From positions 1 through 64,000 of the forward strand of contig JAQGDQ010000714.1 of the NCBI GenBank assembly GCA_030141605.1: 64,000 bases of DNA, given 5' to 3'. The stretch is from Tubiluchus corallicola. Its lineage: Eukaryota; Priapulida; Priapulimorpha; Priapulimorphida; Tubiluchidae. The position numbers and the translations under genes are program-made. Shown piece by piece: positions 34,870-46,318 of this stretch; position 1 is the stretch's first letter; every line of letters starts with the position of its first letter. A model generated the notes under the pieces. It saw only the letters and a list, made by a program, of their open reading frames with translations, did no database searches and was not told where the DNA came from.

Positions 34870-36060
34870 AGCACTGACAAGAGTCTACAGCAGACCTTCC
34901 CTTTTTATAAGCTCAGGTGTGCACGTGACTAGTGGCTTTTACTAACACAAGGTCAGAGTACGAGTCTGTCCTAGATAAAGCCACGTTCACATGCACACCC
35001 GGGAAATGTGAACAGAACTGCACATGCTACGAAAGACACGACCACTGACAGGGTCTACAGCAGACCTTCCCTTTTTATAAGCTCAGGTGTGCACGTGACT
35101 AGCGGCTTTTACTAACACAAGGTCAGAATACGAGTCTGTGCTAGATAAAGCCACGTTCACATGCGCAACTGAGAAGTCTACTGTATTCCCCTGCCAGCAC
35201 TACATTTCATTTCATCACAGCCCTGTAGTACACTATTATTTATAAACTCAGGTGTGCACGTGACTAGTGGCTTTTACTAACACAAGGTCAGAATACAAGT
35301 CTGTGCTAGATAAAGCCACGTTCACATGCACACCCGAGAAGTCTTCTGCATTCCCCTGCCAGCATTTCATTTCATCACAGCCCTGTAGTACACTATTATT
35401 TATAAACTCAGGTGTGCACGTGACTAGTGGCTTTTACTAACACAAGGTCAGAATACAAGTCTGTGCTAGATAAAGCCACGTTCACATGCACACCTGAGAA
35501 GTCTACTGTATTCCCCTGCCAGCATTACATTTCATTTCATCACAGCCCTGTAGTACACTATTATTTATAAACTCAGGTGTGCACGTGACTAGTGGCTTTT
35601 ACTAACACAAGGTCAGAATACGAGTCTGTGCTAGATAAAGCCACATTCACATGCACACCCGAGAAGTCTACTGTATTCCCCTGCCAGCATTACATTTCAT
35701 TTCATCACAGCCCTGTAGTACACTATTATTTATAAGCTCAGGTGTGCACGTGACTAGTGGCTTTTACTAACACAAGGTCAGAATACGAGTCTGTCCTAGA
35801 TAAAGCCACGTTCACATGCACACCTGAGAAGTCTACTGTATTCCCCTGCCAGCATTACATTTCATTTCATCACAGCCCTGTAGTACACTATTATTTATAA
35901 ACTCAGGTGTGCACGTGACTAGTGGCTTTTACTAACACAAGGTCAGAATACAAGTCTGTGCTAGATAAAGCCACGTTCACATGCACACCCGAGAAGTCTA
36001 CCGTATTCCCCCGCCAGCATTACATTTCATTTCATCACAGCCCTGTAGTACACTAATATG
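34870..36060. repeat. ~165-bp array beginning inside the M13 intron-1 donor region
   Basis: Seven units with GGTGTGCACGTGACTAGTGG, ACACAAGGTCAGAATAC and GATAAAGCCACGTTCACATG, joined by CATTTCATTTCATCACAGCC. The final partial unit runs to TACACTAATATGGAACTG, which is only about 11 bases from the exon-1 GT. The first two units (34870-35160) have a different joining segment (TGAACAGAACTGCACATG). Confidence 0.92.
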
Positions 36061-36071
36061 GAACTGCTTAC

Positions 36072-36390
36072 CAGGAAGGGGAACAGTAGCTGTAGTTGCA
36101 ATTGGCACAGGTGTAGGTAAAATAGAGTGTCCTATTGTTGAAATCTCGATGAGTTGACCACTCCGACTATTCTGTCGAGAAACGACACACGACAAAATGA
36201 CGATTATCAACACGCAGGTCAGCAAGAGCACTAGGACAGTCTTCTCTAACAACGTTCGCCGGTACCATAGACTTGACGCACTGTACTTCTTTATAGTCAC
36301 GCCGGGTTCGTAGGTCATGGTGGCGCCACCGTTTGCCTCGCCATCCTCGTCGTCGAACTCGGTCCGCCGGTACTTGCTGGTTGCCGACAT
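36072..36390 (-). CDS. M13 metallopeptidase (neprilysin/ECE-like), exon 1
   Basis: Starts at ATG 36390: MSATSKYRRTEFDDEDGEAN is a charged cytoplasmic tail. A single transmembrane segment at residues 51-70 (TVLVLLLTCVLIIVILSCVV) and a Thr/Pro-rich stalk (PTPVPIATTATVPLPG) follow. This is the type II topology of endothelin-converting enzymes. An upstream in-frame Met exists 63 bases earlier, but MSATSKYRR has the more usual tail. The donor is CTTCCTG followed by GTAAGC, phase 1, joining in frame to exon 2. Reading through gives a 26-residue extension made by the neighbouring array. Confidence 0.9.
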
Positions 36391-36669
36391 CTTATAAAAA
36401 TTAAAGAAAAATTTGTTAACAGTACTGCTAAGCAGGGAAGGGAAATTGATCATATTTTTTTATTACGAGATTTTCTCCTTCAGCAATGTCATCAGTTCAA
36501 GGTCCGATACATTGTTAAATCAACATTCACTATAATTATTTTTTTTCAAATTAAACGATGGATTTTTCCTCAAAAGTGCTCTTATTTTACCACTTCGTCA
36601 TTTCAAAAAAAATAAATCGTTTTTAAATTTAACAAAATGTACAATTTTGAAGGTTTTTTCTAAATCTGT

Positions 36670-36850
36670 TTCTTTCAACAATACACCACAAGCAGTTTCA
36701 TTCTTCTGTCGTTTTTCTGCCTAATACGACACAAACAGTTTGCTTACATTTTCTTATATGTACACATCAGGAACAATACACCACAAGCAGTTTCATTCTT
36801 CTGTCGTTTTTTTTGCCTAATACGACACAAACAGTTCGCTTACACTTTCT
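36670..36850. repeat. ~105-bp tandem duplication
   Basis: AATACACCACAAGCAGTTTC...CCTAATACGACACAAACAGT...ACATTTTCTTATAT occurs twice, upstream of M13 exon 1. No regulatory motif stands out. Confidence 0.8.
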
Positions 36851-36979
36851 TATATATACATACAACGGGTGTTAATTAGCCATTTAGCTGACACCTAACT
36901 GGTGTATTCTTGACTATGTTATTAGTGACATTTTCTTCAGTTTGCTTGTTTGTGGTTAGGAATTGATGACTTTTAAGTT

Positions 36980-38040
36980 TGTTCTTTCTCCTTTTTCATT
37001 TCTTTTGCTTCTTCCTATCCCTAATCTTACTATTTTTTCCATTCCATCATGTCTACTAACCCTAACCATTCTTTCATTAACTCGTTCTCCCTTCCTTCTT
37101 CCTATCCCTAATCTTACTATTTTTCCCATTCCATCATGTCTACTAACTCTAACCATTCTTTCATTCACTCATCCTTCCTTCTTCCTATCCCTAATCTTAC
37201 CATTTTTTTTCCATTCCATCATGTCTACTAACCCTAACCATTCTTTCATTAACTCATCCTCCCCTCTCTTCCTATCCCTAATCTTACTATTTTTTCCATT
37301 CCATCATGTCTACTAACCCTAACCATTCTTTCATTAACTCATTCTCTCCTCCCTTCCTTCTTCCTATCCCTAATCTTACTATTTTTCCCATTCCATCATG
37401 TCTACTAACCCTAACCATTCTTTCATTCACTCATCCTTCCTTCTTCCTATCCCTAATCTTACTATTTTTTCCATTCCATCATGTCTACTAACCCTAACCA
37501 TTCTTTCATTCACTCATCCTCCCCTCCCTTCCTTCTTCCTATCCCTAATCTTACTATTTTTTCCATTCCATCATGTCTACTAACCCTAACCATTCTTTCA
37601 TTCACTCATCCTCCCCTCCCTTCCTTCTTCCTATCCCTAATCTTACTATTTTTTTTCCATTCCATCATGTCTACTAACCCTAACCATTCTTTCATTCACT
37701 CATCCCCTCCCTTCCTTCTTCCTATCCCTAATCTTACTATTTTTCCCATTCCATCATGTCTACTGACCCTAACCATTCTTTCATTCACTCATCCTCCCCT
37801 CCCTTCCTTCTTCCTATCCCTAATCTTACTATTTTTTTCCAATCCATCATTTCTTCTGACCCTAACCATTCTTTCATTCACTCATCTTTCCTTCTTCCTA
37901 TCCCTAATCTTACTATTTTTCCCATTCTTTCATTAACTCATCCTCCCCTCCCTCCCTTCTTTCTTCCTATCCCTAATCTTACTATTTTCCCATTCCATCA
38001 TGTCTACTAACCCTAACCATTCTTTCATTCACTCATTTCT
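36980..38040 (+). repeat. ~90-bp CT-rich array
   Basis: Eleven or twelve units with TTCCTATCCCTAATCTTACT, CATTCCATCATGTCTACTAA and CCCTAACCATTCTTTCATT. Length varies by small indels in CTCCCCTCC and in the T run. Overlapping frames (MSTNPNHSFIHSS and similar) are repeat translations. It passes directly into the LINE-like 3' end at 38041. Confidence 0.93.
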
Positions 38041-38212
38041 GCCACCTTAACAAGCCAAGCTTTCAAGGTGTCATACAGCAACTCTTTTATTTAGTTAATT
38101 TGACTTCATCAACGCATTTTTACCTATACTGTTTCTTTTTGTTTCAATAATATTGTATGTTGATGTATTGTATATGTATCGCTGGAGTGAAATAAATTGA
38201 TAGATTGATAAA
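38041..38212 (+). mobile_element. LINE-like 3' end with GATTGATA tail
   Basis: TGTATCGCTGGAGTGAAATA then AATTGATAGATTGATA. A 3' UTR-like segment with an AATAAA signal and a short repeated tail, like the other LINE ends here. No coding part, so the family is unknown. Confidence 0.5.
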
Positions 38213-38594
38213 CAAACACTACACTGAAATGTCTGTTTATTTTTCTTTAAGGAATTGTTCTAATGCTAGTCGTTCTTCTGTGTTCACATAAAATTTACCT
38301 ATACTTTGCACAAAACAACAAACAGAAAAGCATATTGGAAACATAAATACGAAAAATTCATGTTAGGCATTGTAAGAAACTACTAGTAACTACGCTGCAG
38401 TCGTGCCCTAAAGCATTTCAGCATTACTAATTCATAAATGTAGAGGATCGTATGTGCAAGCTGACATGACAAGCATCAGTCAAAGGCACAGCGCCGCTTT
38501 CTAGTCTATCAATGCCAATGACAAAATGTGCTGCACAATTCACACAGCCAATAACATATCCTATGATACTTGTTAAAAATACGGAAGTTGCTGA

Positions 38595-39340
38595 AGTTTA
38601 GTTTAAACATAATTTATTATAGGATTGGATCAGGCAGTTTGTACAACATGAGATCCCCCCCCCCCCCCCCCCCCCCCCCCCCCAGAGATATGAAACACGA
38701 GTAACAGTTTAAACATAATTTATTATAGAATTGGATCAGGCAGTTTGTACAACATGATTTAGGATCCTCACCATAACAGACTTTATACACTATTTACAAG
38801 AACATTTACAGTAAGAATAGATTATGACTACACAAGCTGACAAGTTTTACTAGAAGATTACATTAGACATTAGTAACATTTACAGTAAGAATAGACTATA
38901 ACTACACAAGCTGACAAGCTTTACTACAAGATTACATTACACATTAGTACAAAATGACTGTTGGAAAATATTAATGTACGAATATTTAAGACCGATGCAG
39001 TTCATATCAGATAGAAACTACTGGAAGCGTTTAGTACGTAATATAAAGTCAGGTATGTATTGGAATATTTTACAGTTAGTAACATAGTTAAATTCATCTT
39101 TTCCGAATAATAACAACTTCACCAGATCATTATTTCCTAAGGCAGCGATATGAAGGTGTTCAGGCAGAAGTATTTCATTTAATTTATCAAATATAACAAC
39201 CCCAGTTTGTTGATGCAATGGGCAGTGCAACAAAAAGTGTTCAACAGACTCAAATCGAAATCCACAATTACAATTCGGCAATATTGGATGATCGTTATTA
39301 TCTTTAGTTTCAAGTGAGAATTTGCTCAAGTTGCTGAAGT
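38595..39340 (-). mobile_element. LINE 3' end (zinc-knuckle C-terminus)
   Basis: Frame 39329-39018 minus: KFSLETKDNNDHPILPNCNC, then GFRFESVEHFLLHCPLHQQT. C-x-C-x(7)-E-x-x-x-H-x-L-x-x-C is the C-terminal zinc-binding motif of CR1/Jockey-type LINE polyproteins. The 3' UTR has two 74-bp units (38800-38950), and the terminal ~50 bases (GTTTAAACATAATTTATTAT...) occur twice, at 38607 and 38708, on either side of a poly-C run. Same family as 32519-33270. Confidence 0.85.
38655..38683. repeat. 29-bp homopolymer C run
   Basis: Uninterrupted C from 38655 to 38683 between GTACAACATGAGAT and AGAGATATG. On the minus strand it is a G29 tract, able in principle to form quadruplex structure; it is also a position where assemblies are often wrong. 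Confidence 0.95.
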
Positions 39341-39742
39341 TTCAAGTGAAAATTTTATAACGCCTGTAATGCAGAGAGTAAACAATGGCAGCTACCAAAT
39401 CCTTAGATTAGATTTAGATTATATCTATTACATACAATGCCAATGTGTTCATTGCGAATTTCTCTTCATCACTTCTCATACAATTAGATGTGCTTTTGAG
39501 CACGACGTCCTCAACCGTTTTCTTTATTTTCTCCTAATGCTTATTTTCTGCAACTTTTTCTTGTCTTATCAAGTGACTTCACACTAAATAGGCCATTGGA
39601 TTACAATCGGATGTTAAGGCAACATTTCATGCTTTAGATGAAATTAGAGTTTTCTTTTAAAAGATTACTTTTTGTTCAGTCTGAGAAAAAGCAGTGTGTA
39701 ATTACCTATCATTGGCAATGCTGTTGCACGTAAAAAAGGCAC

Positions 39743-39799
39743 CATTGTTGTTAAGCTCTCATCCAACATACTATTTTACATGGATATTTTTGATTTTTT
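39743..39799 (+). repeat. 57-bp direct repeat, left copy
   Basis: CATTGTTGTTAAGCTCTCAT...CATGGATATTTTTGATTTTT. It matches 40375-40431 with one substitution. The two copies bracket a piece of the 5S-related retroposon (39826-39912) and the CT array. Confidence 0.9.
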
Positions 39800-39825
39800 T
39801 GAAAGATCGGATTGCTCAGCCACAG

Positions 39826-39915
39826 TCGATGCTGCAGATCCATCAATGTGATCAATAACTGACTCTCTTGGCGCACACTCCATTGTCTTCCGAGACAGAA
39901 GAATGCCAACCATTG
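39826..39915 (+). mobile_element. 5S-headed retroposon body, 5'-truncated copy
   Basis: GATTGCTCAGCCACAGTCGA...TCTCTTGGCGCACACTCCAT...CCGAGACAGAAGAATGCCAA matches 58790-58895, the 3' part of the retroposon body. It ends at GCCAACC like the other copies. Confidence 0.8.
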
Positions 39916-39956
39916 TGTGTCATAACTTATTGCATTATTTGTATTAATTTGTGATG

Positions 39957-40431
<475 letters not shown>

Positions 40432-40439
40432 GCTCAGTG

Positions 40440-41160
40440 TGCCAGACCAGAAGGACAAAGGTTTTGTACCATTAGTAAATAATTAGTACTGTCATCCAAA
40501 CACTAACAAGCACTAGCACTAGCAATATAAACCTGGCTACTATAGGAAAAAACTTGGAAGTAAGTGAATTTTATGCCGGGTCGTCTGATATAAGTGAAAA
40601 TTTTTAAAATTGTATGTACAATATGTAACATACAAAATTTATAAATCATCAGCACATGAGGACACATCAAGTCAACACTGTAAGAAAACTTGAGCTGTGT
40701 TAACTTAATAAATGGCTTGAATGAACACAAAAAAGATAATTTAAAGAAAGAAAAATGGTGATGAAAACACAAAAATGAGAAAATGCATGAAAGATATTGA
40801 TGAGAATAATATATGGATAATTTTTAAAATTTAGATGCTCATAAAGTGCAATTGGCATGCGAAAGTCAAAAATTATTCTATCTCAAGATTAAGAGAAAAA
40901 AAAACACAATCCTAGGAAAAGAAATGAAATAACCAGAGTTACCAAACCTCGGAAAGAACAAACAGACAAACAAGCGAGCAAACGTTACACATAAAGCCTA
41001 ATTATGCCATCATCCCAGCACTGAGCGCCAAAGACATGTACTTAATCAGCATTACATGCATTACAAAATTCTCTATTGAAACTCTATTAACTTCGATATT
41101 TTTAAGAAGTCTCACAGGATAAAAATATTCTGGTACTTTCTCGTTGGTCGCTGCTTCAAA
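40440..41160. other. No feature recognised
   Basis: AT-rich. The minus frame 40772-40503 (FHHHFSFFKLSFLCSF) lacks features of a real protein. Confidence 0.5.
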
Positions 41161-41162
41161 TT

Positions 41163-41495
41163 ACTAAAAGCAAGAATCAAATATAATAGCCTCAGTCTTG
41201 TCTACATCGCAATTTAAAATTTGCCTCCACTTTTGGCACCACTCGTACAATTTATCACAACATTGCTGTGCAATATCCTGACAGACCTGAGCAGAGACAG
41301 CAGAAATATAAACTGTGCCATCATCGACATATTTAAACTTAGCTAAGTTTTGATTAAAATCCAGTTCATTAAACACGTCTACTATGTTGAATATAAACAA
41401 TAAAGGGGACAAAACCGAGCCTTGAGGGACTCCTATATGGCATTGATAATCTGCTGATATAAATTCATATTCATCTTCTGCTGAGGCTAATCAAG
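41163..41495 (-). mobile_element. LINE reverse transcriptase fragment
   Basis: Frame reads ADYQCHIGVPQGSVLSPLLF, then FKYVDDGTVYISA and CQKWRQILNCDVDKTEAIIF. GVPQGSVLSPLLF is RT motif 4 and Y-V-D-D is the catalytic motif 5, both intact in this fragment. It ends with TAG after DSCF. Upstream on the same strand (41500-41660) the frame is broken by stops. Only the central palm is recognisable. Confidence 0.9.
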
Positions 41496-42004
41496 AATAA
41501 ACGTGCAATGTAATTTTGAGTCACATTTAATAAATTTCTCATTATCTACGTAGAAAGGATGTAGGGCTTCATTTGCTGGGCTTCATTACAAGACCCGTGC
41601 GTCAATGAATACTGTGCAACTATGAACAACTTCAGCAACTCGCAATAAATCCAGGACGGCTTTTGTGTACAATAATCGACTGCCGAGTAACGAGTTAGCG
41701 TGAGGGTGGTGGGCAAGGAAACTGATGCCTGCCTCGGGATGATACGTTCCCAATCTGTAATTGACTAATTAGAAGAGAGCTAGCTGGAAAGTCGAAGCGT
41801 TGGTTTGTGACGCACTTACTGGGTTTCTTCTCTCTCAACTTATTTTAGCATTAATTTTGCTAATGAATCACTTATATTCTTATAATTACCCCCTCCATCC
41901 CCCTAGCCCATCTTTAATGGTTATGATGGCTACATTACTACCATGAATTATATCTAAATGTTCTATACAATTATAGTTATTACTACAAGTATAATGTATA
42001 ATTT

Positions 42005-42600
42005 AATCTCTTCTCCTCCACTTAAATTTGGGTACATATATGTGTATATGTATATCATTGTATATACAAGTAAGCAATATGGTGCATTGTAATACAAGTA
42101 AGTGGTACATTGACATATAATCATTTAATTCATATTTGTAATTATTTAAAATTTCTTTCACTCTTTAAGGCTCACTCAAAGTCGTAATTACATATTATGT
42201 TTTCCTTTCTCAACTTTCAGGTTTATTGCTCTTATACCATTGCTATTATTACATCATTTACTTCATCCTTATTTACATTAAGTTATCTACAGAAGCATGC
42301 ATTACTATAATCATTTTTTCATTTAAGTAAGGTGAGTGTGTTAATGACCGTATGGTCGTACACTCACCTCGCACTACTCAAATTATTACATCATTTACTT
42401 CATCCTTATTTACATTAAGTTATCTACAGAAGCATGCATTACTATAATCATTTTTTCATTTAAGTAAGGTGAGTGTGTTAATGACCGTATGGTCGCACAC
42501 TCACCTCGCACTACTCAAATTAGTTTATTTAAAGTTTATTAATATGTTTGATATTGTATTTTTTGATGTGTGAAATGAAAATTCATAGTACATAGTACTA
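42005..42600 (+). mobile_element. Hairpin-bearing element, two 137-bp units
   Basis: Begins in CCACTTAAATTTGGGTACAT, shared with 60820, then GCAATATGGTGCATTGTAAT, two hairpin units (hairpins at about 42330-42368 and 42467-42507), then TTGATGTGTGAAATGAAAAT and a CATAGTACATAGTAC tail. Collinear with 60820-63590 except for array size. Confidence 0.85.
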
Positions 42601-42754
42601 GTACAACTTGCAGTGTCTTCCAGCACGACAGTGCATAAAGTACGTAAAGTATTACCATGACAAAAAGCACTCTAGTGCCAAATTTGAGCTCCCTAACTGG
42701 TATATAAACCGTTCTACACCCAGGGCCGAATTAAGACATTTTGAGGGCTTTTTT

Positions 42755-43022
<268 letters not shown>

Positions 43023-43654
43023 TTACGCTAATTACGGACCCCGTCAGACGGACCCACACTCTAACTCGCCCGCACCCGTTTTGAATACTTTTTACTCCTG
43101 ATATACTGACATACATTTAGCGTCAATGACATAGTTCGAATTAAACTTATTGCAAATTCTTTAAGTAAACTAGAATAACTATTTTTGGTTGCCAACAAAA
43201 ATGTTTGCTATTCCGTTCAAACCAAATTAGCACATATTTTAACACAACCGTGACGAAAAATAACATTTTTTTACCAAATCTTACCAAAGCTTGGGGGCTC
43301 TAGGCTGCAGTCCCAGTATACTGGCCTATACGATAATGCGGTCCTGTCGGCACCCCTTTTCAAAATTGGCTGCTCTAAAAAACGAGTCACTCCGCGCACG
43401 CCCTCAAGTACGTACTTGTTTTGTCTTGTTTACGTCATGTTTACGTCTTGTTTACGTCATGTTTTGCTTGAATGCATTTGCATTTATTAGCTCCCATGTA
43501 TTTGTAATACGTCCAAATTTTAGTAACATGCTATGGTTCACATGATACCCTTCCGTCGGTGCCTTTAAGCAGTTCAACACTTTTTCTGCTATAGTGTTCT
43601 TTTGCGTGACAAATATAAAAATGACCCCACACCAAACGAGTTACCAAAGAATGA

Positions 43655-43960
43655 ACTTAAAGGAAAAGCGGACGATCGTTTAGACTCGTTCTCATTTTAA
43701 TTTACAGTCCAAAATATACATTTTCTTGCCTATAATAGTTAACAATTGTTCCTTATATTTGAATAATTAGCTTAGAAAGTTAATTAATGGCAACCGAACA
43801 CAGCTATTGCTTACGTCAGAAACTAACCACAATTTGCGCAATGGCAGGCGTCTTCCTTTGCGCATCAAGCACGTTTGCGTAAGTGTTACAGTACTGTTTA
43901 AAAGCATGATGTCACGAAAAATGGGCTTTACATCATATGACGTCAGAAACTAACACTGCA
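43655..43960 (+). repeat. Dispersed ~320-bp repeat, copy A
   Basis: AAAGGAAAAGCGGACGATCG...GTCCAAAATATACATTTTC...ATGGCAACCGAACACAGCTA...GACGTCAGAAACTAACACT. Collinear with 54838-55145. No inverted termini or coding frame. A triplicated fragment lies at 30055-30330. Confidence 0.82.
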
Positions 43961-44394
43961 GTTCATGATCATGCAATTAAAACTCTCCCACAACTACAGA
44001 ATACCAGGTCTTAAGTTTTTTCTTTTCTTTTTTTCTCCTCATCTCCTAAGTAATTGTTGCTCTTTCTCATATTTACTTTTTCTCATAAATTTTTCTATAT
44101 TACACTTTTTGATGCTTATTTTTTCTTTCCATACTCTCAGTTTTTAACTTTACTCAGTAACCTCGGTCAAATTCCCCTGTTAATAAGACCCCATTTAAAA
44201 CTAGTACATATAATAATCCTAATTACTGAATAATTGTATTGTTTTGTTTAGATTTTGGTATCTAACATTATTATTTTTTGTTTTCAGTTCTTTTTGGATA
44301 ATATGTATCATTTATACTGTTTTTCTTATTATTATTTTCTTATTTGTTTTTGTTTTTGTTATCTGCAGTATCACCGTTAATTTTTAATATACTA

Positions 44395-44516
44395 ATCTAT
44401 TTATAAGAAAGGGCAGGAGACTAGATGACCCTATGGTCCTTCCCTGCCCTAGTCCATGATTATAATTACTTAATATTTAAAAAACTTTTGATGTTTAACT
44501 AATTGGAGAAAATGAA
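44395..44516 (+). mobile_element. LINE-like 3' end with terminal hairpin
   Basis: GGGCAGGAGACTAGATGACC then CTATGGTCCTTCCCTGCCC forms an outer GGGCAGG/CCTGCCC stem around an inner GACC-CTAT-GGTC hairpin, followed by the end that seeds the TATGTC array. The inner hairpin resembles the GACC-GTAT-GGTC of the 137-bp family while the outer stem is unrelated in sequence. Confidence 0.5.
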
Positions 44517-44845
44517 TGTTCTATGTCTATGTCTATGTCTATGTCTATGTTTATGTTTATGTTTATGTCTATGACCATGTCTATGCCTATGTCTCAGTTT
44601 ATGTCTATGTTTATGTCTATGACCATGTCTATGTCTATGTTTATGTCTATGTCTCAGTTTATGTCTATGTTTATGTCTATGACCATGTCTATGTCTATGT
44701 CTATGTCTATGTCTATGTCTATGTCTATGTCTATGTCTATGTCTATGTCTATGTCTATGACCATGTCTATGTTTATGTCTATTCCTATGACCATGTCTAT
44801 GTTTATGTCTATTCCTATGACCATGTCTATGTCTATGTCTATGTA
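44517..44845 (+). repeat. (TATGTC)n hexanucleotide array
   Basis: About 54 units of TATGTC with TATGTT, TATGACCATGTC and CTCAGTTTATGTC variants; blocks containing GACCATG recur. It starts at the 3' end of the preceding element (GAATGTTCTATGTCTATG). All frames are repeat translations (DIDID, MSMSM, HRHRH). Confidence 0.95.
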
Positions 44846-45111
44846 ATACACTCGCAGGAACAAACACGAAATTGAAAACTTCAGCAAATAATTGCAGAAT
44901 CCGTACAAGTTTTTAATGAGTTGCTAAACGCATTGTGAAGGGGAGAGATTCCATTGCATTTACACAAGCAGTGAGATGGAAAATACAAATTCTGAACGTG
45001 CTCGGCAAGATTTGATAGGACAGCATTATATAAGATGCTCTATTATTAACAGAATGAACTTAAAGTATATTAAAGTCGAGTTAATCGAAAAAAAAGGAAA
45101 TGCAAAAATGA

Positions 45112-45186
45112 TGGGACCGAACTGTGATTTGAACCCGAGACATTTGGAATTTACATCATAACTCCAATGCCATGACCATTAAACGC
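45112..45186 (-). ncRNA. tRNA-like segment (SINE head or pseudogene)
   Basis: Minus strand: AATGGTCATGGCATTGG (A-box-like) and, 38 bases on, GGGTTCAAATCACAG (B box GGTTCAAATC). No clean acceptor stem, so probably tRNA-derived. Confidence 0.4.
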
Positions 45187-45217
45187 ACTTACACGTGATT
45201 ATTCAAACGAGGGACTT

Positions 45218-45565
45218 TGTTACGGAGGCACCTGTGTCGGGTCAGGTGTAGGGTCCTCTACACGCCCTGCGTCAGCAGCGACTCACCCCTTTCTTGTAGG
45301 TCCAGACGTCTTGTTTGGGCCTACACGTGGTATGAGAAGCCAGCTGACCTGGAATGCCAGTATAAAAGCGCGTAAAGGTCACTACAGCCTGGATTTCTGA
45401 CACAGGTGTTTGTCGGGTGTAGTGCTGTTACTGAGTTAGTTAGTTAGTTATGTTTTTGTGCACGTGTATTTCGGTTCCCTATTTTTATTAGTGCTGTTAA
45501 TAAACTCCGTACAGTGTAGTTTTTGTGTATTTTGTTTTATGAGAGTTGGATGACACGCTATAACA
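45218..45565 (+). mobile_element. LTR-like segment
   Basis: Begins TGTTACGG and ends CTATAACA (TGTTA/TAACA inverted ends), about 348 bases, with TATAAAA at 45361 and AATAAA at 45499, in the correct order for an LTR (U3-R-U5). No matching short target duplication was seen and a second LTR is not in the window, so this may be one LTR of a truncated element. Confidence 0.5.
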
Positions 45566-45670
45566 GGTATATGGTACTAGTTTACATACATTAACTTAGT
45601 TAATTAGCATAACATTTGTAATTAAAATTAACATTTGTAGTTAAGTAATCAGTTACACAACGATAGTAAA

Positions 45671-45835
45671 ATGGATCTTCATGATGCGCAATATCAAGAC
45701 CGCCATGCCATCTTGGAGTTCGACCCCCTGAGTCGAATTCAGTCCAATATTATGCAATATGCACAGATAAACGTACCGGTAATGACTGGGATCACTTCTA
45801 GCTACAGTTTATTAGAAGCTGGGAAGAGTCAGTAA
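45671..45835 (+). CDS. Short ORF downstream of the LTR-like segment
   Basis: 54-codon frame beginning MDLHDAQYQDRHAILEFDPL and ending LEAGKSQ with TAA, about 105 bases after the LTR-like end. The position would suit the start of a gag gene, but no nucleocapsid or other gag motif is visible and the sequence then enters the 5S-headed retroposon. Unrecognised otherwise. Confidence 0.3.
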   Translation: MDLHDAQYQDRHAILEFDPLSRIQSNIMQYAQINVPVMTGITSSYSLLEAGKSQ

Positions 45836-45939
45836 TTTCTGGGAAACTTACAGTCATTGCAATAGAACAAAAAGAAACCTGTTAATCAGCCAGGAAAAGA
45901 AACCAAGATTTTCAGAAGCCAAACAGTTTGACAGCAATA

Positions 45940-46318
45940 TTGTTGTTGGCATCCTTCTGTCTCGAAGGACAATGGAATGTGCGCCAAGAGAGTCCGATCC
46001 TTGAACGTCTCCAGGGCTCACGGCTGGGCAAGGTGTATGGAGATCCTGAGTTGTCCAGACAATAGGAACCCCCTCTCTTCCTCCCCGGTGTAGTCCAAAG
46101 GAAAGCGGAGCGATACGTTTGGCACCAGGTTGGCTGCAGAAGCTGCCGGAGTCAGTGAGCATGCTGCACTGGTCCGCCTTCGGGGCTCCACTCCTGATTT
46201 GGAAGGTTTACTCCTCTACACATGGCCGTTGGGTCACTTGACCTCCTCCGCCCTCTAGCCGTTGGCTGCTTGTGCAGCTCCTCCGCCTAGTGTCGAGATA
46301 CAGTGTGGGCATCCTGCA
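45940..46318 (-). mobile_element. 5S-headed retroposon, body
   Basis: On the minus strand runs from CTAGGCGGAGGAGCTGCACA through CATGCTCACTGACTCCGGCA to GAAGGATGCCAACAACAATA. Closely related to 58485-58905 (plus). Joined without a gap to the 5S rRNA-like head at its 5' side. A continuous function cannot be read from it; the open frames are short and shifted between copies. Confidence 0.78.

Noticed and set aside
36980-38040. Telomeric repeat tract (CCCTAA words)
   Set aside because: CCCTAA occurs only once or twice per 90-bp unit and is not itself tandem.
44499-44908. His-Arg, Met-Ser and Asp-Ile repeat frames
   Set aside because: Translations of the TATGTC hexamer array.
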